Part shown: piece after piece, positions 15,671 to 23,649 of the stretch
How positions within the stretch are numbered: the stretch's first letter is position 1
How the letters are laid out: every line of letters starts with the position of its first letter
Assembly: GCF_020829645.1 (NCBI RefSeq)
Contig: NZ_JAIVFS010000081.1
Location: forward strand, 1-37,833
DNA from: Nostoc mirabile CHAB5784
Lineage (GTDB): Bacteria; Cyanobacteriota; Cyanobacteriia; Cyanobacteriales; Nostocaceae
Direction: 5' to 3'
Length of the DNA: 37,833 nucleotides
Notes under the pieces: model-generated
What the model saw: only the letters and a program-made list of their open reading frames with translations
Database searches by the model: none
Told to the model about the DNA's origin: nothing
Made by a program: the position numbers and the translations under genes

Positions 15671-16675
15671 TCAACTACCCGCACCAAAAACTTCTCCCAC
15701 ACTTAAGCGGGTACCATTAACAAAATCCCATCCCGACTGGGGACGTTTACCAGCTAGCTGAACTTCTCGCAACAGCAACAAACCTTCCCCAGTCTGGACG
15801 ATCGCACCAATTCCTTTGGCAATGCTGACTACAACTCCTGGTTTGTCTGATGTATTTGACAAATCAGGCAATTTATGAATTAATTCTTGTAATTCTGGTG
15901 GTAGATCGCGATCGCCTACAGAACCAAGGGGAGCAGAAGCGGTGATTTTCAGCAGGTTGTCACGAAAGCTAGCGGTGCAGTTAGGGTAAAAGCCTCTGAT
16001 TTGATTGTGTAATTGCATAGCACTTTTTGACCAATCCAAAGCATAATCTTGTTTTTGAATCAGAGGTGCATAAGTAGCTGCTAAATTATCTTGGGGAATT
16101 GGCTGAATTTCCTGGCGTTCCAACTTCAGCAGAGTTTCTACCAACAAATCCCCACCGATCGCAGCTAGTATAAAGGCTAAATCTTGGGTATTATCTAGTA
16201 ATCCAATCGGTGTAGTCGCTATTTGTAGCATTGGGCCGGTATCCATCCCTACATCCATTAACATTGTCGTGATCCCCGTTTCCCTTTCACCGTTGTACAA
16301 GCACCACTGAATCGGCGCTGCACCCCGATATTTGGGTAAAATCGAGCCATGCACATTAATGCAGCCCAACTTTGGCATATTTAGGATTTTTGACGATAAT
16401 ATCTGTCCATAGGCGACAACAACAAACACATCTGCATCTAACTGTTTGAGTTGGTTTAAAGTTTCGGTGTCTTTTTTCACCCGTTCGGGTTGCCATACTG
16501 GTAAGTTGTGAGCAGTAGCGATCGCTTTTACCGGTGTTGGCGTAAGCTTATTTCCGCGCTCCCGGCGTTTATCTGGTTGTGTGACAACTGCCAACACCTC
16601 AAATTCTGGATGATTCAATAACTTTCCCAACGTGGGTACAGCAAACTGCGGTGTACCAAAAAATACAATTTTCAT
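15671..16675 (-). CDS. fmt: Methionyl-tRNA formyltransferase
   Basis: A 334-residue Fmt, which formylates initiator Met-tRNA using 10-formyltetrahydrofolate. The N-terminal Rossmann domain opens with KIVFFGTPQFAVP, and the catalytic segment reads NVHGSILPKYRGAAPIQW with the key Asn and His; the Asp follows in MDVGMDTGPM. The C-terminal domain, from about residue 210, is the tRNA-binding OB-like fold. Length is typical. No strong ribosome binding site is seen before the ATG at 16675. It has no operon partner in the window. Confidence 0.95.
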   Translation of the reverse strand: MKIVFFGTPQFAVPTLGKLLNHPEFEVLAVVTQPDKRRERGNKLTPTPVKAIATAHNLPVWQPERVKKDTETLNQLKQLDADVFVVVAYGQILSSKILNMPKLGCINVHGSILPKYRGAAPIQWCLYNGERETGITTMLMDVGMDTGPMLQIATTPIGLLDNTQDLAFILAAIGGDLLVETLLKLERQEIQPIPQDNLAATYAPLIQKQDYALDWSKSAMQLHNQIRGFYPNCTASFRDNLLKITASAPLGSVGDRDLPPELQELIHKLPDLSNTSDKPGVVVSIAKGIGAIVQTGEGLLLLREVQLAGKRPQSGWDFVNGTRLSVGEVFGAGS

Positions 16676-17643
16676 TAATAATTAGTTGTTAATCGTTAGT
16701 GATTAATTAATGGTAAATAATATCGGCTGTTTGGTGGTACAATATTTTCGTATTGGTGAAACAAAAGCCTGCAAGATTTAACTTAAATAGTTAAGTTAAG
16801 AAGTGTAACAAGTAGTACCGCAAGGTGGAAGTCAGCCCCTTTGGGAAAGTCAAAAGTCAAAAGGCTTTAATTTTTTTAGGCTTTATGGCTTTAATGAAAT
16901 GGTAGGTTTGTTTCTGCCGACCTGTAGTAGTATCAACTGCATCTGCCTTTAGTGAACCTAATCGTTTAGTGGTGTTTCGTCACGAGCCGCTAGAGCATCT
17001 ATCGAGTAAATTTTGTTGTGTTCCTGATAATTTGCCGCTAATTGGCGTTAAATGCAATTGGGTTTCTAAAAAACTATTGCGTCTTCTAACTATTTCTGTA
17101 GTTAAGATTGCAGTTTATAAGTTTGGGTTGCTGACAGCAGTATTTTCTGAGTATGATGTATTGTGCGTCTGCTTTACCAGCTTTTCACTTAACGCCTCAC
17201 GTTTACCATTATGAGGGTTTGCCCTCTTATATTAGTGTGTAACCTGGCTTGTTTGTTGTGTACTAGCGATCGCTAGTACGATCCCCAATAGCCGATTTAT
17301 CTCACTCTTGGTTGCCAGGGTTACTATAGGCTGAATATCCCTTGACTAATACCTATTTTTGGTGTGGTTAGGTATAGCAATTGCAACATTACATATTGTG
17401 TAGTAATTACTGTCTTTTCAGCATATTTACTAGACTCGCATATTCCTGTAAAAAAACATCCACTACCTGAGTAATAAAAAGTGTAGATAATGATACTTAA
17501 TTATTTTTGTAAAACTCTGCAAACTTTGTAGAAAATAGATCGTCAAAGTTTTTAGTTTCTTGTTATACATATAATTACTGCCTGCCCATTGCTGCATAGG
17601 TATTGCTTCTCACATAGCAACCGCCCCTCTAGAGAGTCTACAA
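16676..17643. other. Long intergenic region between fmt and a secreted-protein gene
   Basis: No supported gene. A GTG-started frame at 16969-17214 (81 codons) has no domain and no ribosome binding site. Small structures are an inverted repeat TTAACTTA/TAAGTTAA near 16778-16800 and the 20-bp palindrome at 17260-17279. The promoter of the gene at 17644 is expected in the AT-rich part after 17400. Confidence 0.5.
17260..17279. repeat. 20-bp perfect palindrome centred on HIP1
   Basis: GTACTAGCGATCGCTAGTAC is its own reverse complement, with the cyanobacterial HIP1 octamer GCGATCGC at its centre. It may be a HIP1 site with symmetric flanks by chance, or a protein-binding site. Confidence 0.6.
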
Positions 17644-18963
17644 ATGCTTAAATCCCTTTTGCTGTCAGGATGGTTCCGCGCCCAACCATTTCTCAATTAC
17701 GTTGTCGTTGTGATACTGCTCGCACCCTTGCTAGGGGCATCGGCTCACTCGTTCCCGGTAAAATCCGAAGTAACTAAACTAACTTCGATGACTGGAGATT
17801 CTGACTCTGTATCAAAGGAAATAGCTGTAGTTGGGGAACCTGAGATAGCCGAAATATCAAAAACAGAGCAAACCAACTTTTTAACAGAAGAATTTGATGT
17901 GCCAACACAAAGTACTGCCCTCCAGGAACCGCAAGTATTACTAGCTGATAAAATTGAGTCTTTGGCTCAAATAGATAGTTCTGTGTCAAGCAGCGATTTA
18001 ACTATTCCTGATACTTTGGCAGCAGTTGAACTCGCACCATTAACTGATGTTCCTGTTAGTCAGCTTAATTTAATCCGAAAACTCAAAGCTGCTAATATCA
18101 AGTCTTTGAAAGGACAAGAAAATTATTTCCTCAAAGAAAAATCTTTTACTGAATCATTGACAGCAACTCAAGTAGCACCAACTCTTAGAGAATCACAACC
18201 AACCACAACAACGGAAATACCTGTTTCTGAACCCCGTGATGAGTCCCAAGCAGAACAAATAGATCCCATAGGTAGTCCTCATCCTATTCCTTGGAAATGG
18301 ATTACAGCAACTCAAGAGGCTATTGGTTCCAAGGGTGGTTCGGGAGTGCGTCACTACCGCAGCGTACCCGTGGTTTCTCCAGATGGGAAATATGCAGTTT
18401 ATAGCCGGGTGCAACTGGAGGTAAAACCAGAAATGTACAACAGCCGTGTCACCAGCGTTCTGTTTGTCCAAGATATGCACACCAAGAAGTTGTGGGTGAT
18501 GGCTTCAACTACTCCTGTTAGCGATCCTTTATTAAAGGTAAAGGCTGTAAAGGGGGCGTCGTCAGAAGAAACTGAGCCGAGTGGTAAAATTGGGGTATTA
18601 GTTCCAGTTAGCTGGTCAGAAAAAGGCGATCGCTTCTTAGCACGTAAGTTTGAAGGTATATTTAATACGGGTGATTCTACAGATAGTGCAGTGATTTGGG
18701 ATCGGCAAAAAAATCACGCTAACACAGTTGCTCCTGCAAATGAGGAAGATGAGCATGAGAAAATTGCAGTATTGTTAGGCTGGAGTAAAAGGCAACCGGA
18801 TCATGTATTGTTCCGTGCAGGTGAATTAGGTGATGAAAACTGGCCACTAATGCAAGTTGCTAATGATGGTAAGACTGTACCCACAACAGACGAAGATCAG
18901 CCGATTACTTTTGGTAAAAAGGTTACAGAAATTTGGGCAGGCCCACAAGTAGCCTACCGATAA
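17644..18963 (+). CDS. Conserved secreted or anchored protein of unknown function
   Basis: A 439-residue protein. A hydrophobic stretch, YVVVVILLAPLLGASAHS near residues 19-36, acts as a signal peptide or N-terminal anchor. A low-complexity acidic and Ser/Thr-rich region (about 40-215) follows, then a compact domain from PIPWKW to the end. That domain contains VVSPDGKYAVYSRV, which resembles a beta-propeller blade of the PD40/TolB kind, and later FLARKFEG and VIWDRQ. It probably acts in the periplasm or thylakoid lumen. I do not recognise a named family. A strong terminator follows. ATG at 17644 is the first codon of a sensible signal sequence. Confidence 0.7.
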   Translation: MLKSLLLSGWFRAQPFLNYVVVVILLAPLLGASAHSFPVKSEVTKLTSMTGDSDSVSKEIAVVGEPEIAEISKTEQTNFLTEEFDVPTQSTALQEPQVLLADKIESLAQIDSSVSSSDLTIPDTLAAVELAPLTDVPVSQLNLIRKLKAANIKSLKGQENYFLKEKSFTESLTATQVAPTLRESQPTTTTEIPVSEPRDESQAEQIDPIGSPHPIPWKWITATQEAIGSKGGSGVRHYRSVPVVSPDGKYAVYSRVQLEVKPEMYNSRVTSVLFVQDMHTKKLWVMASTTPVSDPLLKVKAVKGASSEETEPSGKIGVLVPVSWSEKGDRFLARKFEGIFNTGDSTDSAVIWDRQKNHANTVAPANEEDEHEKIAVLLGWSKRQPDHVLFRAGELGDENWPLMQVANDGKTVPTTDEDQPITFGKKVTEIWAGPQVAYR

Positions 18964-18983
18964 TTTATTAAATATCTTATATA

Positions 18984-19023
18984 CTCCCATTGTCGTCACT
19001 GCTGACAACGGGAGATTTTTTTT
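18984..19023 (+). terminator. Rho-independent terminator
   Basis: CTCCCATTGTC at 18984-18994 pairs with GACAACGGGAG at 19004-19014 (one mismatch), followed by a run of eight T at 19016-19023. It closes the gene ending at 18963. Confidence 0.85.
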
Positions 19024-19233
19024 GGCGTTGCATAAAATAGAAATGATTCTTGTGGGGTGGGCATCCTAACACTAGTGTCAACTTAAGCAAAACCCCTTTA
19101 AAACTTCGTTCCACTGTTAATATAAAGTTTCCGAAACATCGCAGACGTTCATCTACCTTGCCATAATCCGTATTAGGGTGCGGCGACTGGCATAAAATTT
19201 GACTATTCAAAACTTTTCAAACCCCCTCTTAGA

Positions 19234-19255
19234 CTGTAGATCCTGTAATCTACAG
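19234..19255. repeat. Small inverted repeat upstream of the toxin-antitoxin pair
   Basis: CTGTAGAT and ATCTACAG form an 8-bp stem with a 6-nt loop. It lies about 100 bp before the TGTACA repeat. The role is unknown. Confidence 0.4.
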
Positions 19256-19356
19256 CCAGCCTACAATATTTTTGACCCCAATTAGTCAAAATTGCTTGAC
19301 CAGGTTTTTTGAAAATTTTACTTTATCAATTTCTGTTATGTTACGATAAAAGCATC

Positions 19357-19383
19357 AACCTGTACAGACTTTGTGTACAGGTT
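19357..19383. promoter_or_regulatory. TGTACA inverted repeat, probable TA operator
   Basis: AACCTGTACA (19357-19366) and TGTACAGGTT (19374-19383) are exact inverted repeats with a 7-nt spacer. Each arm contains TGTACA, itself a palindrome. In E. coli the YefM-YoeB complex represses its own operon by binding palindromes with a TGTACA core. The position, 55 bp before the antitoxin start, fits autoregulation of the pair downstream. Confidence 0.6.
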
Positions 19384-19437
19384 AATCGAGAATGTACTTA
19401 ATTCAATTTACAAGTAAAAACGGAACTTTTGATACTT

Positions 19438-19797
19438 ATGGTTTCTGCTAGTTATACTTACACACAAGCACGAGAAAAGCTGTCTGAACTGTGCCAGAAA
19501 GTTACTTCAGAACGCGATTTTGTAATCATTACACGTCGTAATGCTGAAAGTGTAGCCTTAATACCTGTTGATGAACTTTCTAGTATTCTAGAAACTGCTC
19601 ATCTTTTACGTTCTCCCCGTAACGCTGAACGTTTGCTAACAGCTTTAAATCGAGCTAAATCAGGAGTTGTGAAATCTCAAACCTTGGATGATCTTAGTAA
19701 GGAGTTAGGATTTGACCAAAAAGAAGAACCTCAAAAACCAATCAAAACAAGAAATTCCAGCAACTCCAAAGCAAAGAAAAACAGTATTTCAACCTGA
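19438..19797 (+). CDS. Phd/YefM-family antitoxin with long basic tail
   Basis: The antitoxin of a type II pair, about 119 residues from ATG 19438. The N-terminal DNA-binding fold of the Phd/YefM family is clear: SYTYTQAREKLSELCQ, then VIITRRNAESVALIPVDEL, followed by a helical region. The C-terminal part should wrap the toxin. After GFDQKE there is a tail of about 28 residues rich in Lys, Ser and Asn, longer than usual for YefM (about 80-90 residues). The tail is encoded by the same DNA as the start of the toxin in another frame. A TTG three codons upstream (19429) is an alternative start, less likely. It would neutralise the toxin and repress its own operon. Confidence 0.85.
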   Translation: MVSASYTYTQAREKLSELCQKVTSERDFVIITRRNAESVALIPVDELSSILETAHLLRSPRNAERLLTALNRAKSGVVKSQTLDDLSKELGFDQKEEPQKPIKTRNSSNSKAKKNSIST

Positions 19798-20029
19798 ATT
19801 TTTAGAAGACTTAAAATTTTGGGTGGAAAATGATCAACGAGTTACCCTTAAAGTTTTGGATCTTGTCAAAGAGACTTGCCAAGATCCTTTTAAGGGGAAA
19901 GGTAAGCCGGAACCTTTAAAATATTTAGATCCTAATACTTGGTCTCGCCGTTTAACACAAGAACATAGAATTGTATATCTTGTAAAAGATGATGAAATAA
20001 ATTTTTTACAAGCTCGTTATCATTATTAA
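19712..20029 (+). CDS. Txe/YoeB-family mRNA interferase toxin
   Basis: A toxin that by family cuts mRNA in the ribosomal A site. The YoeB fold begins at VFQPEFLEDLKFWVEND and ends with LDPNTWSRRLTQEHRIVYLV and FLQARYHY. The Glu, Arg and His of the active site and the C-terminal Tyr are present. The core is about 84 residues, the normal length. The frame opens at TTG 19712, with GGAG and AGGA just upstream, giving 105 residues and a basic N-terminal extension of about 21 residues. It overlaps the antitoxin by 86 bp in another frame, so the two are translationally coupled. No internal ATG exists, so the TTG start or another non-ATG start must be used. Confidence 0.85.
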   Translation: MTKKKNLKNQSKQEIPATPKQRKTVFQPEFLEDLKFWVENDQRVTLKVLDLVKETCQDPFKGKGKPEPLKYLDPNTWSRRLTQEHRIVYLVKDDEINFLQARYHY

Positions 20030-20176
20030 CTATTAATTATCCCAAAATATAAGTAGCATTATTTAGTCTTGCGTAGCTTGCCGTCGTAGGCATCGCCCAA
20101 CAGTTCCAACACTCCAAAAATATTTACTTGGTGACAAGCCCTCCTCAATATCCTAGCTGCTGAGTTATAAGTGGGT

Positions 20177-20277
20177 ATGCAAAAATATTTATGTCATTGC
20201 AAAGGAAACGAAGCAATGCCAAACCCTTGTGATTGCTTCGTTTCGCTACACTCAGAATGTATATTTAATTTTGCATA
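20177..20277. repeat. Inverted-repeat element, family F
   Basis: A hairpin-forming segment of about 101 bp. Outer arms TATGCAAAA... at 20177 and ...TTTTGCATA ending at 20277 pair imperfectly. Inner arms GAAACGAAGCAAT (20205-20217) and ATTGCTTCGTTTC (20232-20244) pair exactly. It is non-coding and lies just downstream of the disrupted LabA-like gene. Element boundaries are uncertain. Confidence 0.55.
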
Positions 20278-20282
20278 AATAC

Positions 20283-20385
20283 TTAGCTAATTAGAAGAGT
20301 GACAAGGAAATCAGTTTGCTTATTCTTCTCAACCAGAGTGCGTATATCCCAAAAGTCAATATAGTGAGTTCCTGCCACGGCTCTA
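20283..20385 (-). pseudogene. Severed C-terminus of the LabA-like gene
   Basis: Read on the minus strand in frame from 20384, this stretch encodes RAVAGTHYIDFWDIRTLVEK and 13 more residues before a stop at 20283-20285. The GTHYIDF segment is the normal continuation of LabA-like NYN proteins after GVVAEEI, which is exactly where the intact part (20514-20969) is interrupted. Joining the two gives a protein of about 178 residues, the usual length. No start is available, so this part is probably not translated. Confidence 0.85.
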
Positions 20386-20386
20386 A

Positions 20387-20533
20387 TATCATGTCCGCTT
20401 GATTACTTATTAAACCCGAAGAACCCCACCCCTTAATCCCCTCCCCGCTCTTCGGGAGGGGAGACAAAGCGTAGCTTTGGCGGGGTGGGGTGCAATGACT
20501 GTGGGAATCATAACTAATTATGCGGACATGATA
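20387..20533. mobile_element. MITE-like element, family G, inside the LabA-like gene
   Basis: A 147-bp element has perfect 12-bp terminal inverted repeats TATCATGTCCGC (20387-20398) and GCGGACATGATA (20522-20533), and TAA on each side (20384-20386 and 20534-20536) as a 3-bp target duplication. The core is a GC-rich hairpin (GAACCCCACCCC to GGGGTGGGGTGC) similar to the core of family B, but the ends differ. It interrupts the coding sequence of the LabA-like gene; its right end supplies the last six codons and the stop of the truncated ORF. Confidence 0.88.
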
Positions 20534-20969
20534 TAATTTCTTCTGCTACTACACCATTTGTTGACATAACAAAAAAGCGTTTGCCTCTTGCCCTTAGAAG
20601 CTGAAGGGGGCGTTCAAAATCACCATCACCACTGATTAAAACAGCCATATCATAATGATCAATAGTGTTAAACATATCTAGCACTATTTCGACATCTAAG
20701 TTTGCTTTTTGTTTTCTAGTCCCATCAGAAAGCAGAATATTCTTTAAAGTTTTTGTGACCAACGTATAGCCCATAGTTGGCAATGCTTTTAAGTAAGCTT
20801 CCTGTCTAGCTTCTGGAGGAGCATCTACACCCATATAATAAAACGCATCAACCAATTCGCCTTTTGTTCTTACAAAATCCAAAATTTTCTTTGGGTCTGT
20901 CCACCACCTCAAACAATCTCTCTGCATATAAAAGAAGTTTGCACCATCTAAGAAAAGGCATACTCGCAT
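20514..20969 (-). CDS. LabA-like NYN-domain protein, C-terminally truncated
   Basis: A NYN-domain (PIN-like RNase fold) protein related to LabA, a factor of circadian gene expression in Synechococcus. It has FLDGANFFY (first catalytic Asp) at the N-terminus, ANLDVEIVLDMF in the middle and LISGDGDFERPLQLL, with the conserved acidic residues present. The reading frame stops after 151 residues; the last six (ISCPHN) come from the end of a 147-bp inserted element. The missing 33 residues, including the conserved HYIDF, remain as an out-of-context fragment at 20283-20385. The putative nuclease core is largely complete, so residual function is possible. ATG at 20969 is the family start. LabA-like NYN genes are often multicopy in cyanobacteria, so the loss may be tolerated. 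Confidence 0.85.
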   Translation of the reverse strand: MRVCLFLDGANFFYMQRDCLRWWTDPKKILDFVRTKGELVDAFYYMGVDAPPEARQEAYLKALPTMGYTLVTKTLKNILLSDGTRKQKANLDVEIVLDMFNTIDHYDMAVLISGDGDFERPLQLLRARGKRFFVMSTNGVVAEEIISCPHN

Positions 20970-21089
20970 TTATTTACCTAGCTTGTTGGACAAGACTAGT
21001 GTTCCCTTACTTGATTATTTTCTAACACTTAACTCAAAAGCGTTCGCCTGTTGTCCTATTCCTATCCTCTAAGATTAAAACTATAGAGA

Positions 21090-21377
21090 CTAATCACCCC
21101 TTTCCCATTCAGGTATGGTTCCTTTGACTCGGCGGATGGGCAAATTAGCAATTAAAGCTGTTGTTCGTTGGTTGCTTTCTAAGGAGAACTCTAAGCCCTC
21201 CGTCTCAACTTCGACATAGCGACAGACTACATCTAAGATTTCTTTCCGCATTTTTTCCAACGTTTGAGGGTCTATATCAGCGCGATCATGAGCAATCACC
21301 AATTGCAGGCGACGTTTAACTTGAGTTCGACTGCTATCAGTACCGCGAGAAAAAAGTCGTTCTAGAAGTTCAATCAT
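21090..21377 (-). CDS. minE: Cell division topological specificity factor MinE
   Basis: A 95-residue MinE. It drives MinD off the membrane by stimulating its ATPase, which keeps the division septum at mid-cell. The N-terminal amphipathic segment MIELLERLF is followed by the anti-MinCD helix region VKRRLQLVIAHDRADI, then the dimerisation domain with IPEW at the end. Length is normal. The gene is last in the order minC-minD-minE, 36 bp after minD. Confidence 0.95.
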   Translation of the reverse strand: MIELLERLFSRGTDSSRTQVKRRLQLVIAHDRADIDPQTLEKMRKEILDVVCRYVEVETEGLEFSLESNQRTTALIANLPIRRVKGTIPEWERGD

Positions 21378-21413
21378 TACGAATAGGTCTGGCGCGGAGA
21401 CTGGAAAAGTAAG

Positions 21414-22220
21414 TTAAACAATCTTTGTCCTAAACAACCTTCGTATACGGGCGAAGATGCTGTCTTGGGACGAGTCGATCTCCAGAAATTCGACACTTTC
21501 CCCTTCTAATCTACGAGCAATGTTTTCAAAGGCTGTGGCAGCTAAAGAGGGATTTTCTGCTAACACTAAGGGTTCGCCGCGATTGGTAGATACAATAACA
21601 CGCTCGTCGTCAGGGATTACCCCGATCAGGGGGATGGCGAGAAGTTCCTGAACATCTTGCACTGACATCATATCATTTGCCTGCACCATTGCGGGTCTTA
21701 TACGGTTAATTATTAAATGAACACGCTTGATACCTTGTGCTTCTAGTAACCCCACTACCCGGTCAGCGTCACGAACTGAGGAAATTTCTGGTGTGCTGAT
21801 AACTAGCGCTTCTTTTGCCGGGCCGATCGCATTTTTAAACCCATTCTCAATGCCGGCGGGGCTATCGATGATCACGTACTGATATTTTTGCGCCAGTGCA
21901 TTCACCAATAACTTCATCTGTTCAGGCGTGACTGCATCTTTAGAGCGATTTTGGGCTGCCGGCAAAAGTACGAGATTGGGTTGGCGCTTATCTTTCACCA
22001 AGGCTTGTTCTAAGCGGCACTCTCTGGCTAAGACTTCCACCGCAGTATAGACGATGCGGTTTTCCAGCCCTAGCAGCAAATCCAAATTTCTCAGACCAAA
22101 ATCCGCATCAACCAAGGCAACTTGACGCCCCATTTTGGCTAAAGCCATGCCCAGATTTGCTGAAACTGTGGTTTTACCCACTCCTCCTTTGCCGGAGGTA
22201 ATCACAATAATGCGAGTCAT
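21414..22220 (-). CDS. minD: Septum site-determining ATPase MinD
   Basis: A 268-residue MinD. The deviant Walker A motif GKGGVGKTT lies at residues 10-18, switch I/II at DADFGLRNLD and IDSPAGIE, and the C-terminal amphipathic membrane-binding helix at FARIRRLFR. It recruits MinC to the membrane, where MinC blocks FtsZ ring formation. It lies between minC (168 bp upstream) and minE (36 bp downstream), probably one operon. No strong ribosome binding site is visible before its ATG. Confidence 0.96.
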   Translation of the reverse strand: MTRIIVITSGKGGVGKTTVSANLGMALAKMGRQVALVDADFGLRNLDLLLGLENRIVYTAVEVLARECRLEQALVKDKRQPNLVLLPAAQNRSKDAVTPEQMKLLVNALAQKYQYVIIDSPAGIENGFKNAIGPAKEALVISTPEISSVRDADRVVGLLEAQGIKRVHLIINRIRPAMVQANDMMSVQDVQELLAIPLIGVIPDDERVIVSTNRGEPLVLAENPSLAATAFENIARRLEGESVEFLEIDSSQDSIFARIRRLFRTKIV

Positions 22221-22388
22221 GATAGAAATGCAGTCAATAAGGGTTCAGAAAATATAAAACAGTAAATTGCAGTATAAAGTATGAAGTATCGTATCAAGTA
22301 TGAAGAAATATCTGGTCTCCCTGATCAGGGCGAGGCATGAATATTTATGTTATTTCATCTTTATCTACTTCATCCTTTAAGTAAATAT

Positions 22389-23429
22389 TTATGGCTCTTG
22401 ATTGCTGTTGGTGAATTGGTTTCTCGAAAAATCAGTAGCCCTAGCGATGCGAATTCCTTGGGGCGTAATATGTGCCACCTCTGGAGAAAACTGCATTGGC
22501 GGTTTTTCTGGTGCCCTAGCTACAGCATCTGCGATCCGTAATTGAGTTGGTTCCATTTGCAAGGACATAATCAGACACTCACGATTGCCTCCAGCACCAG
22601 CATGAGCGATTCCACGTAGGCGACCCCAGATGATAATATCTCCATCTGCAATTACAATACCACCTGGATTTAAATCTCCCAAGAGAATTACTGTACCAGG
22701 ATGACGAATTTCTACTCCAGAGCGGACTGTCATCTCTAAATAGAGGGCATCTGCCTGGGGTATAGCTGTGGCTTTTGGCTCGGAATTCAGGGAAGTTACG
22801 GGCTGTAATTGTTCTACAGAATACCCAGATGTGACGGCAGCGATCGCAGTTTGCCGACGACTAGTCGAGACTGAGATTAGCCGGAGTTGGACTTCAATCA
22901 AAGCCTCGGCGAGTTCTTGGAGTTGTCTGGCATCTACTAGGCGGTCTTGTGCCATTAGATGCACAGGAGTATTAGATATCCGAAAGCGATCGCCTGCATT
23001 TAAACGCTGTCTTATTTGTTGCCAAATATCAGACCAACTGAGTTCTGAGGTAGATACTTGAGATTCCGGGGGCAGAATTAATAACAGCCGTCCCTCCTTA
23101 CTTTTTAACTGGACTTGAGTATTGTCATTTAGGCGATGCCCTGATATTGCTGACTCATTGGGATTTAAATCAGTAAGAATAAAATCTGATGCCGGATCAG
23201 TATTTGAATCTACATCTGGGTTAGCAGGATTTGACTCTACATCCGCAAGGACAGTATTTGATTTTAAATAAAGGAGGACAGAATTTAACTCCGCATCCGG
23301 GGGGATAGAATCTGACTCTACATTAGAAACAGTGAGATTTACCTCTACCTCAGAAGGGATAGAGTTTGCTTCTGCATTAGGAAGTGCAGAATTTGACTTT
23401 AGATCGGGAACCGCAGAATCAGAAGTCAT
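22389..23429 (-). CDS. minC: Septum site-determining protein MinC with repeat-rich N-terminus
   Basis: A 346-residue MinC. The C-terminal beta-helix domain (about 235-325) carries VRSGVEIRHPGTVILLGD and GGIVIADGDIIIWGRLRG, the dimerising and MinD-binding part, which with MinD inhibits FtsZ assembly. An N-terminal FtsZ-inhibiting domain fits about residues 105-220. Before it, residues 5-76 are eight nine-residue repeats of the pattern S-x-x-P-x-x-E-x-N, acidic and probably unstructured. MinC in E. coli has 231 residues, so this extension is large. It is the first gene of the min cluster. The start ATG at 23429 lies directly ahead of the repeats; a later start after the repeats cannot be ruled out. 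Confidence 0.93.
   Translation of the reverse strand: MTSDSAVPDLKSNSALPNAEANSIPSEVEVNLTVSNVESDSIPPDAELNSVLLYLKSNTVLADVESNPANPDVDSNTDPASDFILTDLNPNESAISGHRLNDNTQVQLKSKEGRLLLILPPESQVSTSELSWSDIWQQIRQRLNAGDRFRISNTPVHLMAQDRLVDARQLQELAEALIEVQLRLISVSTSRRQTAIAAVTSGYSVEQLQPVTSLNSEPKATAIPQADALYLEMTVRSGVEIRHPGTVILLGDLNPGGIVIADGDIIIWGRLRGIAHAGAGGNRECLIMSLQMEPTQLRIADAVARAPEKPPMQFSPEVAHITPQGIRIARATDFSRNQFTNSNQEP
23202..23417 (-). repeat. 27-bp coding repeat in minC, 8 units
   Basis: Eight 27-bp units in exact register encode SAVPDLKSN, SALPNAEAN, SIPSEVEVN, LTVSNVESD, SIPPDAELN, SVLLYLKSN, TVLADVESN and PANPDVDSN. Units differ by substitutions only. Most end in an Asn codon AAT or AAC and begin with TCT. 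The repeat lies at residues 5-76 of MinC. Confidence 0.9.
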
Positions 23430-23649
23430 GAAGTACTAGCCAAAAGACAAAGGATGCACAGATTTTGGATTTTAAATTTGGGATTTTGGATTTGTATTAC
23501 CTACAAGGGGTGAAAGTGCGTAGCAAGACGTTAGTCTGGCATGAACCAAAAGATTATTTAATCTAAAATCGTTCGACTGAGCGACTTGTGCCGAGCAACT
23601 TGTACTGAGCGTAGTCGAAGTAAGCCGAGGTAAGCCGAAGTCTCAAATC
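23430..23649. other. Intergenic stretch with short direct repeats
   Basis: Contains short repeats of GGATTTT/GGATTTG type (23460-23500) and AAGTAAGCCGA/AGGTAAGCCGA near 23618-23640. No gene is seen. It presumably holds the minC promoter. Confidence 0.4.

Noticed and set aside
16969..17214. 81-codon ORF in the fmt upstream gap
   Set aside because: GTG start without a ribosome binding site and no recognisable protein features.
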